Assembly: GCF_003576455.2 (NCBI RefSeq)
Contig: NZ_CP032869.1
Span: 6,634,001 to 6,698,000, forward strand
Reading direction: 5' to 3'
DNA length: 64,000 bases
Source: Mucilaginibacter celer
GTDB taxonomy: Bacteria; Bacteroidota; Bacteroidia; Sphingobacteriales; Sphingobacteriaceae
A program made the position numbers and the translations under genes. This document shows positions 25,813 to 34,602 of the stretch, piece by piece (position 1 is the first letter of the stretch; each line of letters starts with the position of its first letter). The notes beneath the pieces are model-generated. The model saw nothing but the letters and a program-made list of their open reading frames with translations, did no database searches and was not told the DNA's origin.

Positions 25813-27530
25813 AAACCTAACTTCGTGTCATCTCCCCTCGGATCGGCACCGCCTTCATAATAGCCCCATTGGGTTTTCAGGATGGCGTCTACCCGGCCTA
25901 TGCCGGCTTTTGTAACTACTTTATAGCCTTTGCTTTCCAGTTTGCTAATGGTTGTGCTGTCAATGGCTTCTTTCTCGGCGGTTACCACATCGGGCAGCCA
26001 CTGGCTGTGGAAACGTTTTAATGATACGGCCTGTTGCATGTTCTGATCAAATTCAATCACATTTAAAATAGTTTGAAACACCGAAGTGATGATGGTTGAA
26101 CCGCCGGGCGTGCCCACTACCATAAATAATTGCCCGTCTTTTTCAACAATGGTGGGCGTCATTGACGAGAGCATGCGTTTACCGGGCTGAATACTATTGG
26201 CCTTGCCGCCTATCAGGCCGTACATGTTGGGCACGCCGGGTTTCGAGCTAAAATCGTCCATCTCGTTATTGAGCAGGAAGCCGGCACCCTGTACAAATAT
26301 TTTGGAGCCGAAGGTATCATTTAGGGTGGTGGTGATAGAGACAGCGTTGCCCTCCGTGTCAACAATTGAATAATGTGTAGTTTGATCGCTTTCGTAACCA
26401 ACAAAACTGCCGGGTTTAATGCTGGTGCTTGGCGTTGCAGCATCCCAGCTAAAGTTTTTCATTCGGCTTGTGATGTATTCCGGCCTCAGCAGGCTATCAA
26501 CCGGTACTTTATAAAAATCCGGATCGCCAAGGTATTTGGAGCGGTCGGCATAAACCCGGCGTTCAGCCTCTACCATTAACCTGATAGTTGAATCCTGGTT
26601 ATGGCCATATCTTTTTAATGGAAAAGGTTCGATTGATTTTAACAGTTGCAACAGCGCTATCCCACCGCTTGACGGTGGCGGCATGGTAATAACTTTATAG
26701 TTTTTATACTGGCCGATGATGGCTTTGCGCCAAACCGCCCGGTAAGCTTTCAAATCATCTTTGGTAATCAGCCCTTCGCTCTGCTTCATTTCGGCTACTA
26801 TCATATCGGCTACAGGGCCATCGTAAAAGCCATCACGGCCTTTATCCCTGATCTGTTCGAGGGTTTTAGCCAGGTCTTCCTGTACCAAAATATCGCCCTC
26901 ATGCCAACCCGCATCTTTTACCAGGTAGTTTTTACCGGGATTGAATTTTTTGAATTTTTCGGCAGCCCAGTTCAAATCCGAGGCCAGGTGTTTGGTTGCT
27001 TTAAAACCGTTGCGGGCAAGGTTGATGGCGGGTTGCACGAGGTCGGCCCATTTCAGCTTGCCATATTTTTTGTGAGCCTCAACCATGCCTGCTACTGATC
27101 CGGGTACGCCCGATGCCTTGTGCGTATACAAACTCAGATCCGGTATCACATTTCCTGCCGAATCGAGGTACATGTTTACGTTGGAAGCTCCGGGTCCTTT
27201 TTCTCTAAAATCAAGCGTATTGGTTTTACCGTTTTTTGAGCGGTACACCATAAAGCCTCCTCCGCCAATGTTACCCGCTTCGGGCAGGGTAACGGCCAGG
27301 GCAAATTGCACGGCTACCGCGGCATCAACTGCGTTGCCTCCCTTTTTTAAAATATCAAGCCCAACCTGTGCGGCATCGGGGTAGGCGCATACCACCATTC
27401 CGTTGCGGTATTGCCCGCTGTTATTTTGCCCCAATTGCCCCTGCACACAGCCGGTTGGTACAATAAATAATATAATGAGCAACGATAAAAGGTATTTTGA
27501 AGCTGATACTTTTTGCGGAATACGGGTCAT
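25809..27530 (-). CDS. ggt: Gamma-glutamyltransferase (glutathione hydrolase)
   Basis: A 573-residue GGT precursor with an N-terminal hydrophobic signal ending in a possible lipobox (PTGC). Motifs: GMVVCAYPDAAQVGLDILKKGGNAVDAAVA, LPEAGNIGGGGFMVYR, and the autoprocessing site DQTTHYSIVD, where the second Thr becomes the nucleophile of the small subunit. The C-terminal part has NNEMDDFSSKPG and PGKRMLSSMTPTIV. It cleaves glutathione and other gamma-glutamyl compounds in the periplasm. Length is normal. The stop lies at the edge of a short-word repeat. Confidence 0.95.
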   Translation of the reverse strand: MTRIPQKVSASKYLLSLLIILFIVPTGCVQGQLGQNNSGQYRNGMVVCAYPDAAQVGLDILKKGGNAVDAAVAVQFALAVTLPEAGNIGGGGFMVYRSKNGKTNTLDFREKGPGASNVNMYLDSAGNVIPDLSLYTHKASGVPGSVAGMVEAHKKYGKLKWADLVQPAINLARNGFKATKHLASDLNWAAEKFKKFNPGKNYLVKDAGWHEGDILVQEDLAKTLEQIRDKGRDGFYDGPVADMIVAEMKQSEGLITKDDLKAYRAVWRKAIIGQYKNYKVITMPPPSSGGIALLQLLKSIEPFPLKRYGHNQDSTIRLMVEAERRVYADRSKYLGDPDFYKVPVDSLLRPEYITSRMKNFSWDAATPSTSIKPGSFVGYESDQTTHYSIVDTEGNAVSITTTLNDTFGSKIFVQGAGFLLNNEMDDFSSKPGVPNMYGLIGGKANSIQPGKRMLSSMTPTIVEKDGQLFMVVGTPGGSTIITSVFQTILNVIEFDQNMQQAVSLKRFHSQWLPDVVTAEKEAIDSTTISKLESKGYKVVTKAGIGRVDAILKTQWGYYEGGADPRGDDTKLGF

Positions 27531-27771
27531 TATTTAATCTTAATTTTTTCTAAAATAAGTTTTTGAGGTTCATAAACCAACAAAGCCTAAGCTATTCTTT
27601 ACAACTGAAAATCAAAGTAATACAGGCGCAATTACTATGTTTTTGTTACAAAGCAGCATAAAAAAGTAATTTCGCCGTTTAGTTAGCGGTATACCTAAGT
27701 TTAAAATTAGTGTAAACAAGCAAACAATTTTGGTGTTACCGCTACAGTGTTATTTATTTAAAATCATCTGC

Positions 27772-28266
27772 ATGAACAAATTAAAGTACATCTTATTACT
27801 TTCCGTAGCTTTCGTATTTATCGGCAAAAAGTCGCACGCACAGGATTATCAAACCGCCATTGGTTTAAAGTTTGGCGCTTACGAAGTTGGCCCATCTATT
27901 AAATATTTTATGGATAAAAATACCGCCCTCGAAGGTGTTATCGGCATCCGCGATCATGGTGTGGTATTTACCGGCCTTTACGAAAAAAGCCAGCAGGCTT
28001 TTAATGTTGATAAGCTGAGCTTTTATTATGGTTTCGGTGGTCACTTAGGTTCGGTAGGCAGCGGCTACTATAAACGTTTTGGCGGCGACGATGAGTATTA
28101 CAATGGCAAACACATTTTAATTGGTGCCGACGCCGTTGTTGGCCTGGAATATGTTATCCCTAACGCTCCCATAGCCATAAGCCTCGATCTAAATCCCCGC
28201 CTTGAACTGGCCCGCGGACCGTTTTTTGATATAGCACCGGGATTAGGCTTGAAGTATACTTTTTAA
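27772..28266 (+). CDS. Small outer-membrane beta-barrel protein
   Basis: The start at 27772 (MNKLKYILLLSVAFVFIG) begins a signal peptide ending SHAQD; the frame extends upstream to 27730 without signal character. The 164-residue product has alternating beta strands (TAIGLKFGAYEVGPSIKYFMDKN, LSFYYGFGGHLGSVGSGYY, IAISLDLNPRLEL) and ends in LGLKYTF with an aromatic residue, typical of small porin-like barrels. Function unknown. In the 27531-27771 gap a TAATTTCG at 27666 is a weak -7-like box; nothing else is visible there. Confidence 0.75.
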   Translation: MNKLKYILLLSVAFVFIGKKSHAQDYQTAIGLKFGAYEVGPSIKYFMDKNTALEGVIGIRDHGVVFTGLYEKSQQAFNVDKLSFYYGFGGHLGSVGSGYYKRFGGDDEYYNGKHILIGADAVVGLEYVIPNAPIAISLDLNPRLELARGPFFDIAPGLGLKYTF

Positions 28267-28267
28267 T

Positions 28268-28518
28268 GTCTGAATCAGAATTGTCTGAACTGGAATTTAT
28301 GGAATTAAGAAAATTTACAGAATTTGCTTAGCATTCTGCCAATTCATTAATTCGACAAATTCAGGTTCAGACAAATCCCGCCCATCCCATAAATCCACCC
28401 AAATCCCGGTTCAGACAAAAGCCGGGCTATCCAACCCGGCTCCATATATTCTGTTAATTCTAAAATTCTGTAAATTCTGATTCAGACAATTCCAGTTCAG
28501 GCAATCCCGGTTCAGACG
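28268..28518. repeat. Compound GTCTGAA palindrome cluster, copy 3
   Basis: Several nested units start with GTCTGAAT/GTCTGAAC and end with the inverted TTCAGAC (at 28268, 28283, about 28375, 28417, 28488 and 28518). The cluster fills the space between the converging barrel gene and phospholipase gene and supplies the last codon and stop (GTC TGA) of the latter. Confidence 0.8.
28416..28441 (-). terminator. Hairpin, probable terminator of the phospholipase C transcript
   Basis: AGCCGGG (28420-28426) pairs with CCCGGCT (28435-28441). On the minus strand it is followed by TTTTG. The T-run is short, so termination strength is uncertain. Confidence 0.5.
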
Positions 28519-31064
28519 GCTTTCCCCATCAACGGATCAGTATAACCATGCTTTCCCGTTTCAACCCTGCCGGCAAAGCGACGCTCATATTTATCAAAAC
28601 CTTCAACCTGAACGCCGAAATCATACCAGTTATGGTTTTTGCTTAAATCTACCGAATGTATAGCAGCGCCATTGGCTTTTACAGTTATTTTACGATCGTT
28701 GGTTTTGTAGCCATGATCCTTAAAAGTAACAGTATGCGGTTTATTGGTATGGTTGGTGATTCTTACTAAAGCATTACCGGTTAATTTACCTGCAGCCTGC
28801 TCATATTCGCATGTAATATCCAACATCGGGTCGGCAACGTTGCCTTTGTATTCGCGGTAGAAACCGTTAGGGCCATAAGTGCGGAGGTGGTATTCGCCGT
28901 TTTCAAACTCGGCTAATGGCCACACATCTGCCAAAGTATCGCCTGCTTTTGCGGTGTAAGCCCATGTGCGTAGGTTTTCCATTTTTTGCGGATCGGCCAT
29001 GGTGGCATATTTACCCGGTGCATAAACGTTGAACGGCGAGCCTAAGGCTTTATTACCAAATACTTTGTTGCCGGCAGTAAACTTAACTCCGAATGATTTT
29101 TTATCGGCACTCAGTTTACCATCAGCATAAAGCTCGTAAGGCAGGGCCGACGATTGCTTGATACCTTTTTCCTGCTGAGGCATGTATGGCGATGAATGCG
29201 GATCTTTATTGATCTGAGCTATTTCATCGGCGGTAAGCAATTTATAATCTGAAGGGAGTTTTTTAAACTGTGCCTTGTGGATGCTTTCTAAAAATGCCTC
29301 GCGCGGTACAAATTCAGGGTTTTCAATTTTCTCGCCATTGTATGGGCGGAAAACGCTCGATAAGTCGCCGCAAACGGTACGGCGCCATTCGCTGATGTTT
29401 GGTTCGGTTACTTTTTTGCCGGTTTTGTGGCTCAAAAATTTCTCGAGGAATTGCAGGGTTGATGTATGGTCAAACACTTCGGAGTTTACCCAGCCGCCGC
29501 GGCTCCATGGTGAAGCAATTACCAACGGTACGCGGAAGCCTAAGCCTATCGGGCTTTCGCGGTCAAATACTTCGGGGAAGTTGTTGCGGGCCTTTTCCTG
29601 TTCTAACGTAACAAACTCAACGCTTGCGTCGATACCTTCAGATACTTTGCCTGTGCCCGGTTTATGCGGGTTTGGGGCAGAGAATGGCGGCACGTGATCA
29701 AAATAGCCATCGTTTTCATCATAAGCTAAAATGAAAATAGTTTTTTTCCAAACCTCGGGGTTTTGGGTAAGGATATCCATTACTTCGGATACATACCAGG
29801 CGCCATACCAGGCCGAGCTTGGGTGATCGGAAAAATGCTCAGGGGCCGATAACCAGCTTACCGTTGGCAGCTCGCCGCTTTTAACATCGGCACGAAACTG
29901 GTGCAGCACGTCGCCTTTAGGCACTAACACTTCACGTTCTGTGCCATCGTCGTTATATTTTAACGGGGTTAAGGTGCGGTAATCCGGATCGTTGGTATTG
30001 GTAACAAAACCTTTTTGGTGCAGGTTTTTTTCGCGTTGCGACAGGCCGGCAAATTTGTTAACATCAATGCCACCCAAATCTTTTTTAGCTTGCTCCAGGT
30101 CACGCTGCTTTTGTTTCAGCTGTTTTTGCAGGTGATCGATGTGGGCATCTCCTGCCGGAAGGGCGGCTATTTGTATTTCAAGTGCAGTTATCTCTTCAGG
30201 AAGTTTCGTCGATTTTTTCTGCAGGTTGGCGATATGCTTATCATACAGTTTGATGTTATACTGGCCGAAAAATTCCAGCGGGTTATCCTGGAAGTTTGAC
30301 AACCATGGGTCTTCCTCACCTTCCAAACCGGTATCGATAGCAATTTCGTTTTGGTAGTGTTTCCATGAAATATTATGATCTTCCAAACGCTCGGGGAAGG
30401 TTGCCCAGTTCAGCGTACCATAATCCATATCATCATTCCAAACGTGAGCTAATGAATTTTCGTGCTGCTCGGCACGGATGGTGCCGCTCCAGAAATAGAG
30501 CCTGTTTGGGTTGGTGCCGGTTAATGATGAGCAAAAGTTTTGATCGCAAACGGTAAAGGCATCAGCTAAAGCATAGTAAAACGGAATATCCTCCCGGTTA
30601 TGAAAACCCATGGTTAAAGGCATGTTTGAGTATTCCTTAATGCTATTCTTCTTAACATTAAGCCATTGATCAAATTTACCATCGTTACGGGCATTTACCT
30701 GGTTACCCCACGAGTGCGGTAACGAACTCATCCAGGTAGCTTTGGTGTTTTTTATGTCGAGATGGAAGGGGGCATAAGTTTCACCCTTTTTGTTTGATTG
30801 CAGCCATACTTTGTTTTTGTTTGGCAGATCGATAACGCGCGGGTCATTATAACCACGCACACCTTTCAGCATGCCGTAAGTATGATCGAACGAGCGGTTT
30901 TCCTGCATCAGGATCACAATATGCTCGGCATCCAGGTAACTGCTGCCGGGGGCCGGGTTAATGGCCATTGCTTTTTGAATTGATTCGGGTAAAACGCTGG
31001 CAAGGCCGGCCGCGCCGGTTAGTAATGCCGCTTTTTTTAAAAAATCTCTTCTTGAATCAGACAT
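28512..31064 (-). CDS. Phosphocholine-specific phospholipase C, Tat-exported
   Basis: An 850-residue protein of the bacterial phospholipase C/acid phosphatase superfamily. A Tat signal opens it (SRRDFLKKAALLTGAAGLA). The metal and active-site segment EHIVILMQENRSFDHTYGML is at residues about 46-66, with TNPNRLYFWSG, AYDENDGYFDHVPPF and SPWSRGGWVNSEVFDHTS further on. The C-terminus has DUF756-type beta domains. TIGR03396-type enzymes cleave phosphatidylcholine or sphingomyelin to release phosphocholine. It is the last gene on the minus arm of the phosphonate locus, 116 bp after the FAD oxidoreductase, so it may release phosphonate head groups from lipids; that substrate is inference. Its stop is supplied by a repeat. 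Confidence 0.92.
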   Translation of the reverse strand: MSDSRRDFLKKAALLTGAAGLASVLPESIQKAMAINPAPGSSYLDAEHIVILMQENRSFDHTYGMLKGVRGYNDPRVIDLPNKNKVWLQSNKKGETYAPFHLDIKNTKATWMSSLPHSWGNQVNARNDGKFDQWLNVKKNSIKEYSNMPLTMGFHNREDIPFYYALADAFTVCDQNFCSSLTGTNPNRLYFWSGTIRAEQHENSLAHVWNDDMDYGTLNWATFPERLEDHNISWKHYQNEIAIDTGLEGEEDPWLSNFQDNPLEFFGQYNIKLYDKHIANLQKKSTKLPEEITALEIQIAALPAGDAHIDHLQKQLKQKQRDLEQAKKDLGGIDVNKFAGLSQREKNLHQKGFVTNTNDPDYRTLTPLKYNDDGTEREVLVPKGDVLHQFRADVKSGELPTVSWLSAPEHFSDHPSSAWYGAWYVSEVMDILTQNPEVWKKTIFILAYDENDGYFDHVPPFSAPNPHKPGTGKVSEGIDASVEFVTLEQEKARNNFPEVFDRESPIGLGFRVPLVIASPWSRGGWVNSEVFDHTSTLQFLEKFLSHKTGKKVTEPNISEWRRTVCGDLSSVFRPYNGEKIENPEFVPREAFLESIHKAQFKKLPSDYKLLTADEIAQINKDPHSSPYMPQQEKGIKQSSALPYELYADGKLSADKKSFGVKFTAGNKVFGNKALGSPFNVYAPGKYATMADPQKMENLRTWAYTAKAGDTLADVWPLAEFENGEYHLRTYGPNGFYREYKGNVADPMLDITCEYEQAAGKLTGNALVRITNHTNKPHTVTFKDHGYKTNDRKITVKANGAAIHSVDLSKNHNWYDFGVQVEGFDKYERRFAGRVETGKHGYTDPLMGKAV

Positions 31065-31082
31065 GGGTATTTGTTGTTTTTT

Positions 31083-31178
31083 AGTTCATGGTTCATAGAT
31101 CATGGTTCATAGTTCATAGTTCATAGTATATAAGGTACCGGCTATTTGCCATGAACCATGATCTATGAACCATGAACT
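31083..31178. repeat. Palindrome of GTTCATGGTTCATAG words
   Basis: A 28-bp perfect inverted repeat (31083-31110 and 31151-31178) encloses 40 bp containing two further GTTCATA words. It lies between the FAD oxidoreductase and phospholipase C genes on the same strand and could form a large hairpin in their mRNA. Confidence 0.85.
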
Positions 31179-31180
31179 AC

Positions 31181-32350
31181 TTACTGATTATCCTTCCGCG
31201 CGGCAATCACCTGCTCGCATAGGCCAAATGATAGCGTCATACCGTTACCGCCCATCCCATTAATCAGCGTTACACCAGGTTCCACATCGGTAACCAATTC
31301 GTAAGCGCCGTTGGTCATTTTGGGGTAGATGCCGTGCCATGATTGCAGCATTTTCCAATCCTTAAAATTGGCGAAGGTATGTAAGTATTCAATTATCAAA
31401 TTATTAATAAATTCTTTATCGAAAGGATCATGCACGAGGCCGTACTCGTGCGAATCGCCTATGGTGAGCTCGCCGCTGCCGTTTTGTGATACCATTACGT
31501 GGATGCCCCATTTCAGGTGCGTAGCATATTGCTCTTCATAACGTTTGCGCAAAGCGGGCAATGAAGCTGCTGCCTGGAAGCCGGGATAGTGAATCATCGA
31601 TAAACCTCCGCATAACGACGGACCGATACGCCATTCATCCGGTTGGCTAACCAAACGCATCATTTGTAGTTTACATTTGGTGATCTGTGTTTGGGCGAAA
31701 AGCTCGGGGTAAAGGGTTTCAAAATCGGCACCGCTGCAAACGTAAATTTCATCAGCTTCCCAGCTTTGTGTGCCCGAACTTACCTTAGGATGCTCGATGC
31801 GGCTGATTGCAGTATTCCAATGAAACTCAACGCCAAATTTTTTGGCAAGGTAAGCCGCCACCTGCCCGATAGCTACCCGCGATTCGACAATCATCTCCTC
31901 GCCGCTCCACAACGCGCCTTTTAAGCCATTGGGATTGACAGCCGGAGATTTACTCAGGGCTGCCGCCGGATCAAGTACTGCGCAATCGCGGTATTGATGG
32001 TTTACATCAACATATTCCTGTATTGCCTGCAACTCATCATCATGATAAGCAAGGTGCAATGATCCTACTTCATCGTGCCAGATCCCGGCTTCTGTACAAA
32101 CCATTTTCCAGATGCTTTTGGAGAGCATGGCGCGTTCAAACATTGGCCCGGTAGCCTGGCCTATGGGCCATACCATCCCAAAGTTGCGGATAGAGGCACC
32201 CACCGCACGTTCGTTACGCTCAAACACGGTTACCTTATAGCCGCGAACAGCCAAAGCGCGGGCCGTAGCTAAACCTACTATGCCTGCGCCTATGATGATT
32301 GCATGCCCGCCCTGCCCCCTGAAGGGGGTGCTTTTATTATTATCACTCAT
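31181..32350 (-). CDS. TIGR03364-family FAD-dependent oxidoreductase, phosphonate-linked
   Basis: A 389-residue DAO-type flavoenzyme: the dinucleotide-binding AIIIGAGIVGLATARALAVRG lies near the N-terminus and VTLINGMGGNGMTLSFGL closes the FAD domain. IRNFGMVWPIG and VGSLHLAY are characteristic of this clade. TIGR03364 members are found in phosphonate gene clusters, and related enzymes have been reported to oxidise N-methyl-aminoethylphosphonate or similar amines to phosphonoacetaldehyde. That product is what the neighbouring phosphonatase-like hydrolase would accept. It follows the DUF5690 gene by 48 bp in the same transcription unit. Confidence 0.88.
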   Translation of the reverse strand: MSDNNKSTPFRGQGGHAIIIGAGIVGLATARALAVRGYKVTVFERNERAVGASIRNFGMVWPIGQATGPMFERAMLSKSIWKMVCTEAGIWHDEVGSLHLAYHDDELQAIQEYVDVNHQYRDCAVLDPAAALSKSPAVNPNGLKGALWSGEEMIVESRVAIGQVAAYLAKKFGVEFHWNTAISRIEHPKVSSGTQSWEADEIYVCSGADFETLYPELFAQTQITKCKLQMMRLVSQPDEWRIGPSLCGGLSMIHYPGFQAAASLPALRKRYEEQYATHLKWGIHVMVSQNGSGELTIGDSHEYGLVHDPFDKEFINNLIIEYLHTFANFKDWKMLQSWHGIYPKMTNGAYELVTDVEPGVTLINGMGGNGMTLSFGLCEQVIAARKDNQ

Positions 32351-32398
32351 TATAATATGATTCTTTAAACAGTGAAATCTTTTTTATTGACTTTGAAC

Positions 32399-33739
32399 TC
32401 ACGACTGAGGACTTAACCCCTGAAAGTTTATCGGTTCGCTCTCTTCCTCCTCACTCAACTTTTTTTTATCACGGGCCGCGCTTTGTAAAAAGTAGATGAG
32501 CGAAAGGATGCCGCCAATACTGCCTACCAATGCTACTATCATTACGCCCTCCTGAAAAAACGCGCCCCAGCTAATATTGGGGCGGCCAAGTTCTTTCACC
32601 AACAGCACGCTCACGCTGCCAAGGTAACCCATCGAATCGGCTATATACATTATGAATCCTACATTGCTTTTGTAATGGAACGAGGCTATCATACGCTCAA
32701 AAAATATGGCGTTGTAGGGTACATAACCCATGTACAGGCCAAGCCCAACACAGGTCATCCATGTGATAGGTTCCATCATTTTCATACCGAACATGATAGT
32801 TGATACGCCTACCAGCACACAGCCGCTGATAATCATTAAATGGATAATGCTGAAAGCGCGAAGGTTTTTGCGTACGAGGATCAGCAGGCTCATGGCTACC
32901 AAAACTATCAGCGAAATTTTAATATCTGTAGTGGTAAAAACGCTGTTGTCTTTAACGCCGAGGCTAGCCCAGATCTCCACTTCAAAATTGTCGCGCACAT
33001 CGCGCATAATGGTTAGCAGTACATAAACCACAAGTGTAAGGATAATGCCCGGCAAAAAGCGGAGCACAAATTGTTTACGCTCGGTGGCGTTCATTGGTGT
33101 ACGTTCGGCCCTGAGACGTTTATCTTCTTCGGTAGCAGGGGGGATCAGTTCCATGCATCCCACAAAAAATACTAAAGGCAAGGCAAATAATGCCCCCGTT
33201 AAAAAAGGCATAAAGTATTCATTTACATGAAATACATCTATCAGGTTTTTGCCCTTGGTTTTTACAAAGCCCGAAGCGAAAATTAGACTGATAGATAGCA
33301 CCGAAGCCATAAACTCGGTTGAGCGGCGGCCTTCGAGGTAACCGAAAACCAGTCCCCAGATTAATCCTAACGGAAAGCCGTTAATGAAAAGAAAAATAAT
33401 GCCCCAGGGAGCGGGCACAAACGCAAAGGCCAGCAGTGCCAGCCATGCTATGCCTATCAGGGTTAAAATATAACGGGCGCGGGTTTTGCTGTTTACTTCG
33501 GCAATAAATTTAATGCCGTAAAACTTGCTGGCCATATAGCCAACAACCTGCGCTATCACCAGCCAAACCTTATAATCAACATGAAAAAACTGGTGACCGG
33601 TAAATGTACCCGCCGCAAAAGCTTTTCTGAAGGCATACATGCAGGTATAGGTGCCAAATGCCGAAACGGCTGCTAAAACTGAAACCAGTGCATAGGGCCA
33701 TGTGGCAACTTTAGCACGTAAACCGTCAATCAGCCTCAT
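32399..33739 (-). CDS. DUF5690 family, MFS-like 12-TM transporter candidate
   Basis: A 446-residue integral membrane protein with about 12 hydrophobic segments in two halves split by a charged loop (PPATEEDKRLRAERTPMNATERKQ, residues about 215-238), the layout of a major-facilitator transporter. The N-terminal FGTYTCMYAFRKAF and KFYGIKF resemble the organophosphate:phosphate antiporter branch. DUF5690 has no assigned substrate that I know of. It starts 5 bp after the phosphonatase-like gene, and no ABC phosphonate importer is present, so it is the best candidate for the inner-membrane phosphonate permease. Its final SPQS and stop overlap an AAGTCCTCAGTCGTGAGTTC-type repeat. Confidence 0.85.
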   Translation of the reverse strand: MRLIDGLRAKVATWPYALVSVLAAVSAFGTYTCMYAFRKAFAAGTFTGHQFFHVDYKVWLVIAQVVGYMASKFYGIKFIAEVNSKTRARYILTLIGIAWLALLAFAFVPAPWGIIFLFINGFPLGLIWGLVFGYLEGRRSTEFMASVLSISLIFASGFVKTKGKNLIDVFHVNEYFMPFLTGALFALPLVFFVGCMELIPPATEEDKRLRAERTPMNATERKQFVLRFLPGIILTLVVYVLLTIMRDVRDNFEVEIWASLGVKDNSVFTTTDIKISLIVLVAMSLLILVRKNLRAFSIIHLMIISGCVLVGVSTIMFGMKMMEPITWMTCVGLGLYMGYVPYNAIFFERMIASFHYKSNVGFIMYIADSMGYLGSVSVLLVKELGRPNISWGAFFQEGVMIVALVGSIGGILSLIYFLQSAARDKKKLSEEEESEPINFQGLSPQS

Positions 33740-33744
33740 ATTTT

Positions 33745-34431
33745 TTATTGGTTTATGATGTCGATCACTTGTGCAATATCGTCAATAATATGGGTAGGAT
33801 CATAGCTGGCCAGCTCATCGCGTGTAAAAATGCCGGTAGTTACGCCTATCGAGTATTGGCAGCCTGCGTTTTGCCCTTCGCGTACGTCAACTTCGGTATC
33901 GCCAACTTTGGCAACTTCCAATGCATCGGTAATGCCGGCTTCTGCCATCATTTTCTGAATCATGAAAGGATGTGGGCGACCTAACTCAACCTCGTCCGAA
34001 CCTACAACATAATCGATCAGTCCTTTTTCACGCCATTGTAAGCGGGCAACAATGGTATCGGCAATATCGCGCGAAAAGCCGGTGTTGATACCAACTTTCA
34101 CACCTTGCTCATGCAGTTTGGCAAATGTTTCTTCCACATTTGGCAGAGCTTCAATGCCCGGCGCAAACTGGTAAAATTTAATCATTTGCTGTACAAACTC
34201 TTTATGAATGGTATTTACCAGTTCATCGGTAATTATAGATTGATCGGCCTCATGCTCGGCCAGCATTTTGCGGATAGCCAGGGTTTTTTCGTAACCCATC
34301 AGCGGGTCAATTTTAGCCAGTTCAACTTCGTAGCCAGATAATTGCATGGCTGCCTGGAAGGCTTTACTCACTTCGTGATCGTCTTTCACCGTAGTGCCGG
34401 CTATATCAAATACCACTAATTTAATGCTCAT
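33745..34431 (-). CDS. Phosphonatase-like HAD hydrolase (TIGR03351)
   Basis: A 228-residue HAD hydrolase of the phosphonoacetaldehyde-hydrolase clade. It shows DIAGTT at residues 9-14 (DxAGT, Asp 9 nucleophile). MGYEKTLAIRK places Lys 49 where phosphonatases carry the cap-domain lysine that forms a Schiff base with the aldehyde. Arg 152 (GRPHPF) replaces the usual HAD lysine, and VGDTEVD supplies the acidic residues (Asp 178, Asp 182). The expected reaction is cleavage of the C-P bond of phosphonoacetaldehyde or an analogue to aldehyde plus phosphate. It heads the catabolic minus-strand operon and has the shared 24-bp element upstream. Confidence 0.88.
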   Translation of the reverse strand: MSIKLVVFDIAGTTVKDDHEVSKAFQAAMQLSGYEVELAKIDPLMGYEKTLAIRKMLAEHEADQSIITDELVNTIHKEFVQQMIKFYQFAPGIEALPNVEETFAKLHEQGVKVGINTGFSRDIADTIVARLQWREKGLIDYVVGSDEVELGRPHPFMIQKMMAEAGITDALEVAKVGDTEVDVREGQNAGCQYSIGVTTGIFTRDELASYDPTHIIDDIAQVIDIINQ

Positions 34432-34447
34432 AACAAAGAATGTAATT

Positions 34448-34475
34448 GTTTAGCAATACTAAACTTTTTTTATTA
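34448..34475 (-). promoter_or_regulatory. Putative XRE-cupin operator/promoter upstream of the phosphonatase-like gene
   Basis: GTTTAGCAATACTAAAC (34448-34464) is a 17-bp palindrome with perfect 6-bp arms. Read on the minus strand, the 24 bases at 34452-34475 match 23 of 24 bases at 36174-36197 before susC, in the same orientation relative to the gene. TAGTATTG within it resembles a -7 box. Confidence 0.7.
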
Positions 34476-34509
34476 AAATCGAACTAAATTAGTGTTAAGG
34501 TTGTGTGAA

Positions 34510-34602
34510 GAAGAAGTTTTAAGTTCAAAGTAGCAAGTCAAAAGTTCTAAGTGTAGTTTCGAGGGACTTCCAACTTTTGACTTAGAGCTTTTAACTTCCC
34601 TA
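34510..34602. repeat. Inverted AAGTCAAAAGTTCTAAGT words
   Basis: The left segment (34510-34550) and right segment (34564-34600) are imperfect inverted copies built from AAGTT, AAGTC and AAAAGTT words. The right end coincides with the XRE-cupin stop codon at 34600. A relative lies at 48160-48299. Confidence 0.7.
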
